In this document: positions 58,214 to 64,000 of the stretch, one piece after another
Layout of the letters: every line of letters starts with the position of its first letter
Numbering within the stretch: the stretch's first letter is position 1
From: Marinoscillum furvescens DSM 4134
Lineage (GTDB): Bacteria > Bacteroidota > Bacteroidia > Cytophagales > Cyclobacteriaceae
Length of the DNA: 64,000 bases
Direction: 5' to 3'
NCBI RefSeq assembly: GCF_003386095.1
Contig: NZ_QREG01000003.1
Coordinates: 124,001 to 188,000, forward strand
The notes under the pieces: model-generated
Seen by the model: the letters and a program-made list of their open reading frames with translations, nothing else
Database searches by the model: none
Told to the model about the DNA's origin: nothing
Made by a program: the position numbers and the translations under genes

Positions 58214-59516
58214 TGGCATTGTATTGAGTGCCTTTTTTGCCACTGCACAGTCTAGTGTGGTGGTAGACAAAATCATTGCCAAAGTAGACAACTACATAGT
58301 ACTGAAGTCTGACCTGGAGCGTGCTTATCTGGACTACCTTTCTCGAGGTGAGTTTAGAGGCAGCAATGCGCGCTGTACTATTTTGGAGCAGTTAGTAGTA
58401 AACAAGATGCTCGTTGCCAAAGCCGAAATAGATTCGGTAATGGTAGACGATATGGAAGTCCAAAGTAATCTCAATCGCCGAATGGAATACATGATTTCGC
58501 AAATAGGCTCTGAGGAAGAAATCGAAAAGTACTACAACAAATCTTTGGACCAAATCAAAGAAGACCTCTTTGACGACATCAAAGAACAAATGGTGATCCA
58601 AAGGATGCAAGGTGAGATCACTTCAGGCATTAAAGTATCTCCTGCAGAAGTACGAAGGTTTTTTAATCGAATACCTCAAGATAGTTTACCGTTCTTTTCT
58701 ACTGAAGTACGAGTAGCCCAGATCGTAAAGAAGCCTACACCTGGGGTAACTCAAAAGGAAAAAGTACAAAAACTCATGTACGAGATCAGAGGTAGAATTC
58801 TGAAAGGTGAGTCCTTTGCCGACCTTGCCCGTCAGTATTCTGAAGACCCTGGATCTGCAGCTCGAGGCGGAGAGCTCCCATTTTACAAACGTGGTGATCT
58901 AGCACCCGAGTTTGAAGCTACGGCCATGACGCTCAAAGAAGGCGAGCTGTCCATGCCAGTAGAGACCCAATTCGGCTATCATCTTATTGAGCTACAACAA
59001 AAACGAGGCAATACGTTCAAGTCGCGACACATACTCATCTCCCCAAAACCTTCCGCAGAAGATGTACAGGGGGCACGCGAATACCTGGACAGTCTGCGTA
59101 CGGTTATACAAGAAGACAGTCTCACATTTGAAGCTGCAGCTAAAGAATATTCGGATGACCAGGCTACCTCGTCTTCTGGCGGCTTTTTCGTGGACGACTC
59201 AGAGTCTACCCGTGTGTCGGTAGAAACCCTGGACCCAACAATCTTCTTCACTCTGGACACCATGGAAGTAGGCACCATCACCCGGCCGTTAGAATTTAAA
59301 CAGCCAGATGGCTCTCAGGCATTTAGGATCTTGTACTACAAAGAGCGTGTTCCACCTCATCAGGCCAACCTAAAGCAGGATTACCAAAAGATTGCGAAAG
59401 CCACCCTGCAGGACAAGCAAAACAAGATAATGTCTGAGTGGTTTGAAGATGCCAGAGACAAGGTTTATATTGAAATCGATCCGGAATATAATTACTGTGA
59501 TTTACTAGAGGATTAG
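58167..59516 (+). CDS. SurA-like periplasmic peptidyl-prolyl isomerase
   Basis: A 449-residue secreted protein with a signal (FFATAQ, about residue 28), SurA N-terminal chaperone helices (about 35-170, with IIAKVDNYIVLKSDLERAY), and two parvulin domains (about 178-285 and 290-400). The rotamase residues include FADLARQYSEDPGSAARGGELPF and GYHLIEL. It folds outer-membrane proteins such as the TonB receptors seen in this window. The start codon lies 47 bp inside the upstream lipoprotein gene; an ATG at 58185 is also possible. Confidence 0.93.
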   Translation: MKKQKPMGFLRFLITSGIVLSAFFATAQSSVVVDKIIAKVDNYIVLKSDLERAYLDYLSRGEFRGSNARCTILEQLVVNKMLVAKAEIDSVMVDDMEVQSNLNRRMEYMISQIGSEEEIEKYYNKSLDQIKEDLFDDIKEQMVIQRMQGEITSGIKVSPAEVRRFFNRIPQDSLPFFSTEVRVAQIVKKPTPGVTQKEKVQKLMYEIRGRILKGESFADLARQYSEDPGSAARGGELPFYKRGDLAPEFEATAMTLKEGELSMPVETQFGYHLIELQQKRGNTFKSRHILISPKPSAEDVQGAREYLDSLRTVIQEDSLTFEAAAKEYSDDQATSSSGGFFVDDSESTRVSVETLDPTIFFTLDTMEVGTITRPLEFKQPDGSQAFRILYYKERVPPHQANLKQDYQKIAKATLQDKQNKIMSEWFEDARDKVYIEIDPEYNYCDLLED

Positions 59517-59531
59517 TCCAAACACAACACT

Positions 59532-60497
59532 ATGGCAGAATTAGAAAACGAAGTAGAAGTAGCCAATGAGCTACACGCAGCTTACCAGAAGTTAGAAGCC
59601 GAGATAGGGAAAGTCATTGTAGGCCAGAAAGATGTGGTGAGACTAATGATTACCTCGATTTTCTGCGGAGGTCATGCACTACTCGTAGGAGTTCCTGGTT
59701 TGGCCAAAACTCTACTTGTTCAAACCATAGCTAAATCTCTTGGGCTGGAATTCAATCGAATTCAGTTTACTCCTGACCTGATGCCCTCTGATGTGCTAGG
59801 CGCAGAAACGTTGGATCAGGAGCGTAATTTCCGTTTCATCAAGGGCCCGGTTTTTGCCAATGTGATTCTGGCGGATGAGATTAACCGTACTCCTCCTAAA
59901 ACGCAATCAGCACTACTGGAGGCAATGCAAGAGGGAGCAGTTACCATAGGAGGTAAAAACCACCAGTTAGATAAGCCGTTCTTCGTACTGGCCACGCAGA
60001 ACCCGATCGAGCAAGAGGGAACCTATCCACTGCCTGAAGCACAGCTGGACCGGTTCATGTTTATGATCAAACTAGAGTACCCTAGTCTGGAGGATGAACT
60101 TAATATCATCAAGCAAACAACTACGGCGGTAAACAGTGAAGTAGAAAAAGAGCTTTCTAAAGCCGACATCCTAAAGTTCCAACAACTCGTGCGCAAAGTA
60201 CCTGTAGCCGACAATGTATTTGAGTACATCGTTCAGCTTGTTCACAAGACTCGCCCACAAACAGCGCACAGTGCAGCCATCAGTAACGAGTATCTGGAGT
60301 GGGGAGCAGGGCCACGTGCGAGTCAGTTTTTAGTCCTGGCAGCCAAATGTAACGCCTTAATCAATGGCAAATATTCTCCAGATATAGAAGATGTAAAAGC
60401 TGTAGCGGAGCCTATTCTACGACATAGAATCGTACGAAACTTTAAAGCAGAAGCAGAAGGAAAGTCAGAGGAGATGATAGTGCAAGAGCTTCTTTGA
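59532..60497 (+). CDS. MoxR-family AAA+ ATPase
   Basis: A 321-residue MoxR protein. Walker A is GVPGLAKT (about 53-60), Walker B is VILADEINRTPPKTQSALLEAMQEG, sensor 1 is FVLATQNPIEQEGT, and the C-terminal lid follows. MoxR proteins act as chaperones with VWA or DUF58 partner proteins. None is encoded downstream; the exosortase pair is convergent. It lies 15 bp after the SurA-like gene, so is likely in that operon. Confidence 0.95.
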   Translation: MAELENEVEVANELHAAYQKLEAEIGKVIVGQKDVVRLMITSIFCGGHALLVGVPGLAKTLLVQTIAKSLGLEFNRIQFTPDLMPSDVLGAETLDQERNFRFIKGPVFANVILADEINRTPPKTQSALLEAMQEGAVTIGGKNHQLDKPFFVLATQNPIEQEGTYPLPEAQLDRFMFMIKLEYPSLEDELNIIKQTTTAVNSEVEKELSKADILKFQQLVRKVPVADNVFEYIVQLVHKTRPQTAHSAAISNEYLEWGAGPRASQFLVLAAKCNALINGKYSPDIEDVKAVAEPILRHRIVRNFKAEAEGKSEEMIVQELL

Positions 60498-60503
60498 AGC
60501 CGC

Positions 60504-60995
60504 TCAGTCTTTTTTGACCTTACCTAGTTCTGTCCCCATTACATCATTGTAGAGGATACGCCCACCTTCTATGGCCAGTAAGATGAAAGGAAGCCCAAAG
60601 AGCTTTTGGAACCCCTGGTAGCAGATGACGTACATCATTTCCCAGTCGAGAAGCTTACCGACAACACTTCCCAGCACCAGTGTGGACACCACTACAGTGA
60701 GGCCAAGAGCTACCCAGTTGCGTACTTTACGGTTATATCGAAACAGCAGGAAGATGAAAGCAATATGCAAGAAAAAATAGAGTGGGTAGTAAATAAACCA
60801 ACCTAGGATAGTCTCTTCCCAAGAACTCGTCTCTCTAAATTCATTTAACCACTTCCGTAATAGATCCCCTTTGACACCAACCAAGTAAAGCAACTCGTAT
60901 ACGGAATTTGAAAACAAAGACATGACCCACAACTTAAAAAAGCCAAAAACAAGAATCAGAACAAGTACTACAGTAGCGTAAGTATTTCTTTTCAT
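60504..60995 (-). CDS. exosortase F system-associated membrane protein-like
   Basis: About 163 residues from ATG at 60995, chosen because it lies 2 bp after the exosortase stop (60998); a frame to 61043 would overlap it. About four transmembrane helices, with FNEFRETSSWEE-type acidic loop and YYPLYFFLHIAFIFLLFRYN. The size, position and charge fit exosortase-associated partner proteins known in Bacteroidota. Exact role unknown. Confidence 0.75.
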   Translation of the reverse strand: MKRNTYATVVLVLILVFGFFKLWVMSLFSNSVYELLYLVGVKGDLLRKWLNEFRETSSWEETILGWFIYYPLYFFLHIAFIFLLFRYNRKVRNWVALGLTVVVSTLVLGSVVGKLLDWEMMYVICYQGFQKLFGLPFILLAIEGGRILYNDVMGTELGKVKKD

Positions 60996-60997
60996 AT

Positions 60998-61513
60998 TTA
61001 GTTTTTTGCTATCGCCGAATAACGATTTAACCAATAGCGCCAAATAAGAAATACGACCCCATAAACTACAAATACATAAGTGTACTTATGATTAAACTCA
61101 AAAGTCTGCTGGAAAAATTTATAGTTGAGGGAAAGTACAATTTCACGGAGTACATTCACAAGAAACACTACGCCAATACCTATAGGGATAAAAAAAGCTT
61201 TATAACGAATGGGCCCTGGAAAACAAAGTAGAAAACCAGCATAGAGTGCAAAGAGCTCCAGTCCATTACATGCATCTGCCACGAGTACCACCGGTTGATT
61301 ATCAATATAAATCAAACTACCCTCACCAGAAGTTTCATAGCCCAGCAGGTCTAGACCTATTACTGTCCCCTGTATCACCAGATTCGTCAACCATGCATTT
61401 AAGCTCCCCTCGGGCTGAATAAATCCATAATATACCACCAACCAAAGAGCATACAAAGCAACCGCACGTACAACGAATACCTTTAACAGCCGTTTTCTTT
61501 CCTGTTTATCCAT
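60998..61513 (-). CDS. exosortase-family membrane protease/transpeptidase
   Basis: A 171-residue membrane protein with about five helices. The catalytic triad Cys82 (DACNGLE), Arg123 (NVLRE) and His142 (FNHKYT) is intact. Its short length fits the XrtF-type Bacteroidota exosortase rather than proteobacterial EpsH. Such enzymes sort proteins with a C-terminal tripartite signal and usually lie near exopolysaccharide genes. A WecA-like and a sugar transferase gene follow within 3 kb. No tripartite target protein is in the window. It follows pheS by 13 bp. Confidence 0.9.
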   Translation of the reverse strand: MDKQERKRLLKVFVVRAVALYALWLVVYYGFIQPEGSLNAWLTNLVIQGTVIGLDLLGYETSGEGSLIYIDNQPVVLVADACNGLELFALYAGFLLCFPGPIRYKAFFIPIGIGVVFLVNVLREIVLSLNYKFFQQTFEFNHKYTYVFVVYGVVFLIWRYWLNRYSAIAKN

Positions 61514-61526
61514 TCAGGAAAAGTAA

Positions 61527-62537
61527 TTAAAACTGCTTTAAAAAGCGCAAGTCATTTTCAGAGAACAAGCGAATATCATCTATTTGATATTTCAACATGG
61601 TGATGCGCTCTATGCCCATCCCAAAAGCAAAACCACTGTACTCTTTAGAATCGATCCCGCACGCTTCCAATACATTTGGGTCTACCATTCCAGACCCCCC
61701 AATTTCTACCCATCCAGTGTTTTTACAGATTTTACAACCATTTCCCCCACAAATGAAACAACTAATATCTATTTCCGCGCTAGGCTCGGTAAAGGGGAAA
61801 TACGACGGTCTGAAGCGTATCTGAGTTCCTTTACCAAACATCTCTTGTGCAAAATGATAAAGCGTTTGCTTCAGGTCTTTAAAAGAAACATTCTTATCAA
61901 CATACAAGCCTTCAACTTGATTGAAAAAACAATGGGCACGTGCAGAAATGGCTTCATTGCGATATACCCGCCCAGGCATAATTGATCGGAATGGGGGCTG
62001 ACCATGCTCCATTAATCGTATTTGCACATTCGATGTATGTGTACGAAGCAAGGTGTCAGGGTTCTTCTCTATGAAATAGGTATCCTGCATTTCTCGTGCA
62101 GGGTGGTTTTCTGGAAAATTTAAAGCAGTAAAATTGTGAAAATCATCTTCAATCTCCGGCCCCTCTGCCACATTAAAGCCTTGACGTTCAAAGATTTGAA
62201 TGATGCGATTTTTCACTTGTGATAACGGGTGCATAGAGCCAACGTCCTCCCGGGATGGAAGTGTTACGTCAATGTCTGCAGCCTGATCGTTCGCATTTTG
62301 CGCTTCCAATGCATCAACAAGCTCCTTAAATTTTGTCTGAGCATTTTGCTTTAACACATTCAGCAAACTCCCCATCTCCCGCTTCTGCTCATTTGGGACA
62401 GATTTAAACTCATCAAAGAGCCCAGCAAGCACACCTTTACGACTAATAAATCGAAGCCTAAATTTCTCTAAATCTTCATTTGTATTCGCTGTAGCAGTCG
62501 ATATTTCGCTCAGGTACGCTTCTATCTTATCCTTCAT
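61527..62537 (-). CDS. pheS: phenylalanyl-tRNA synthetase alpha chain
   Basis: A 336-residue class II synthetase subunit. N-terminal coiled-coil (about 1-90), motif 2 with FRSIMPGRVYRNEAIS, the C-x-x-C zinc-like knuckle CFICGGNGCKIC, and motif 3 FGMGIERITML. It forms an alpha2beta2 enzyme with PheT, which is not in the window. It leads a pheS-exosortase operon, which may mean the exosortase shares pheS transcription. A perfect inverted repeat lies 31-53 bp before its ATG. Confidence 0.97.
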   Translation of the reverse strand: MKDKIEAYLSEISTATANTNEDLEKFRLRFISRKGVLAGLFDEFKSVPNEQKREMGSLLNVLKQNAQTKFKELVDALEAQNANDQAADIDVTLPSREDVGSMHPLSQVKNRIIQIFERQGFNVAEGPEIEDDFHNFTALNFPENHPAREMQDTYFIEKNPDTLLRTHTSNVQIRLMEHGQPPFRSIMPGRVYRNEAISARAHCFFNQVEGLYVDKNVSFKDLKQTLYHFAQEMFGKGTQIRFRPSYFPFTEPSAEIDISCFICGGNGCKICKNTGWVEIGGSGMVDPNVLEACGIDSKEYSGFAFGMGIERITMLKYQIDDIRLFSENDLRFLKQF

Positions 62538-62567
62538 GGTCTCTGTATGGTGTTCTCTACCTTTTTA

Positions 62568-62590
62568 CTTAAATGGAGTCTCCATTTAAG
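62568..62590. repeat. perfect inverted repeat upstream of pheS
   Basis: CTTAAATGGAG (62568-62578) and CTCCATTTAAG (62580-62590) are perfect 11-bp arms around one base. It lies between the pheS start and the WecA-like stop. No U-run follows on either strand, so it is unlikely to be an ordinary terminator; an operator or RNA hairpin is possible. Confidence 0.5.
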
Positions 62591-62618
62591 ACAGCAAAAA
62601 TAATAAAGTCGGATAGTC

Positions 62619-63722
62619 TTACGCAGATTTACTCATGTAAACATCCATATCACCAGAGACACTTGCACTTTTAGCGAGTCTTAGCTTTCGAAGCAGTAAA
62701 ATCTCAAAAGGCAAGGTCAACAAAACAGTCACGCCTAGTGCACAGATCAGAAGTGGTCCGTTGGTCATCCAATTACTCAAATACAGTGTACTCGAAAAGA
62801 TGATTACGTTGAAAATAAGTAAAACAAGTGTCGCTTTCGAGTGATTCAGGCCTAACCTTAATAATCCATGATGTAAGTGATTGCGATCGGGATCAAGAGG
62901 ATTTTTGCCATTCCGAAATCGTATAGCAAACACTCTGGATGTATCGTAAATAGGAAGTATCAGAAGTGCTATAGCTAACCCAACCGTGGCATCTCCTCCA
63001 AGTGTAACTCCATCAAACACAATAGTGCCCGAATTGATAAATTTTATCGCCAAGGAAGAAATCATAAAGCCCAACATAAGAGAACCAGTATCCCCCATGA
63101 AAACTTTAGATGGATGCCAATTGAAAAATAGAAATGCTAACAATGCTCCAATAGCCGATATACAAACCACAGCATAAGTCGACTCCCCAATACTGAGAAA
63201 AGACCAACCTAAAACTGACAAAATAAAAACAGCAACGCTTCCTGCCAAGCCATCTATGCCGTCAATTAAATTAAAACTATTGGTTAGACCAACGATCACA
63301 AACAATGAAAGTGGGATGTGAAACCAGGCAGGCATCTCATATATCCCAAAAATGCCATAGAAACCCGTAAGCTTAATGTCTGTAAAATTCACAACCAATA
63401 CTGCGGCGAATACCTGCGTCAACAACTTATTCTTAGCAAGTAGGCTAGATATATCATCTCGAACCCCTAAAATAAATATGACCACCAGGCCAAAAAGAAA
63501 ATATTTGATTTCTACTAAACCTGCGAGAGGCACAGCCATCAGCAAGGCCATCATAAAACCAATAAAGATGGCTACTCCCCCCAAAGATGGAGTACTTATC
63601 TGGTGGACTTTTCGTCGATCTGGGATGTCCAAAAGATCTACGGAGCGACTGACTTTTATAATTACTGGCAGTAAAATAAAAGTCATAAGAAAGGCGGCGA
63701 TGATAGATAAGGTCAAATACAT
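62619..63722 (-). CDS. WecA/MraY-family polyprenyl-phosphate N-acetylhexosamine-1-phosphate transferase
   Basis: A 367-residue membrane protein with about ten helices. Key cytoplasmic motifs: DIPDRRKVHQ at residues 36-45, NLIDGIDGLAG near residue 150, MGDTGSLMLGF near residue 210 and NHLHHGLLRLG near residue 280 (His-rich loop). It primes glycan assembly by moving an aminosugar phosphate onto undecaprenyl phosphate. It is upstream of pheS and downstream of a truncated sugar transferase, pointing to an exopolysaccharide or O-antigen locus to the right. Confidence 0.93.
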   Translation of the reverse strand: MYLTLSIIAAFLMTFILLPVIIKVSRSVDLLDIPDRRKVHQISTPSLGGVAIFIGFMMALLMAVPLAGLVEIKYFLFGLVVIFILGVRDDISSLLAKNKLLTQVFAAVLVVNFTDIKLTGFYGIFGIYEMPAWFHIPLSLFVIVGLTNSFNLIDGIDGLAGSVAVFILSVLGWSFLSIGESTYAVVCISAIGALLAFLFFNWHPSKVFMGDTGSLMLGFMISSLAIKFINSGTIVFDGVTLGGDATVGLAIALLILPIYDTSRVFAIRFRNGKNPLDPDRNHLHHGLLRLGLNHSKATLVLLIFNVIIFSSTLYLSNWMTNGPLLICALGVTVLLTLPFEILLLRKLRLAKSASVSGDMDVYMSKSA

Positions 63723-63836
63723 CAGTTAGTGTGTTGACTATACCTACGAAAATAGCCATATATCTGGATTTCGTACTATTCTTTCGCTGAATAGTGATTT
63801 TCAGGTGGTCAGCACACCGAATTCATGGATATACCT

Positions 63837-64000
63837 CTAATAGGCGTTTTCCGACCCTCGGATAATTGAGATGACCGTCAATACGATAATCTTAAAATCC
63901 AGCAATAAGGACCAGTTTTTGACATAGAAGCGATCCAGTCTTACCCTACCACTCATATCACTAAACTGAGCTGTTTCCCCTCTGAATCCTTTTGCTTGAG
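63837..64000 (-). CDS. bacterial sugar transferase (WcaJ/WbaP-type), C-terminus only
   Basis: The reverse complement from the right edge translates without stops to a TAG at 63837-63839, giving about 53 residues. The sequence RGETAQFSDMSGRVRLD...YVKNWSLLLDFKIIV...ENAY is the typical end of a polyprenyl glycosylphosphotransferase, including the R-D-(F)YVKNWS-x-(x)-DFKI signature. The 5' part lies outside the window. It shows that the right side enters an exopolysaccharide cluster. Confidence 0.88.
   Translation of the reverse strand, partial: QAKGFRGETAQFSDMSGRVRLDRFYVKNWSLLLDFKIIVLTVISIIRGSENAY

Noticed and set aside
62538-62618. Palindrome before pheS as a T-box or terminator
   Set aside because: No T-box conserved core, no antiterminator and no U-run visible; kept only as an inverted repeat.

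Overview
The window looks like a chromosome segment from a Bacteroidota bacterium, most likely an environmental or marine member of the Cytophagales. The evidence is a SusC/SusD pair, many short-lipobox lipoproteins, few strong Shine-Dalgarno sequences, a PnuT-type thiamine cluster with a TonB receptor, an exosortase with a partner membrane protein, and several families largely restricted to this phylum (DUF4403, DUF6503, DUF6952, the short RsbW/STAS/PP2C set). The assignment rests on recognised protein families and gene order; no rRNA is present to confirm it. Coding density is high. I saw no insertion sequence, prophage, CRISPR array or convincing tRNA.

Layout. 1-13.3 kb: carbohydrate uptake and pentose locus. 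SusC and SusD are followed on the minus strand by two paralogous FG-GAP lipoproteins with a small lipoprotein between them. A divergent LacI-family regulator sits next to SusC, and xylulokinase-xylose isomerase lie on its other side. Two LacI-like palindromes flank the predicted SusC promoter. The 392 bp between lacI and xylA holds two candidate structured elements and a terminator. 13.6-18.2 kb: thioredoxin-like protein with DUF6952, a TMEM175-like channel, and lipoproteins. 18.2-22.2 kb: trkA-trkH-lgt operon. 22.3-27.7 kb: alanine/Na+ symporter and a TesA-like esterase, divergent from a YbbA/YbbP ABC pair. 27.7-46.8 kb: mostly housekeeping genes (glnS, cdd, polyprenyl synthetase, rnr, lipB, manA, purM, ribD) interspersed with two toxin-antitoxin pairs, a MFS transporter, a HAD hydrolase and an AraC regulator. 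46.9-53 kb: prmC, a degenerate thiamine-pyrophosphokinase-like protein, a TPP riboswitch controlling a TonB receptor, a NadR-like kinase and a PnuC-family transporter. 53-60.5 kb: guaB, then a tightly packed series of PP2C phosphatase, STAS protein and RsbW-like kinase, two SurA-like periplasmic chaperones and MoxR. 60.5-64 kb: exosortase pair, pheS, and two polyprenyl-phosphate sugar transferase genes (the second cut by the window edge), probably the edge of an exopolysaccharide region.

How the parts may work together. The first locus likely imports a pentose-containing glycan product and feeds xylose through XylA/XylB under LacI control. The thiamine cluster salvages thiamine. The partner-switching module is translationally coupled to outer-membrane folding factors, which is the most interesting regulatory hypothesis here. 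The two compact structured elements between lacI and xylA are the best candidates for undescribed RNA.
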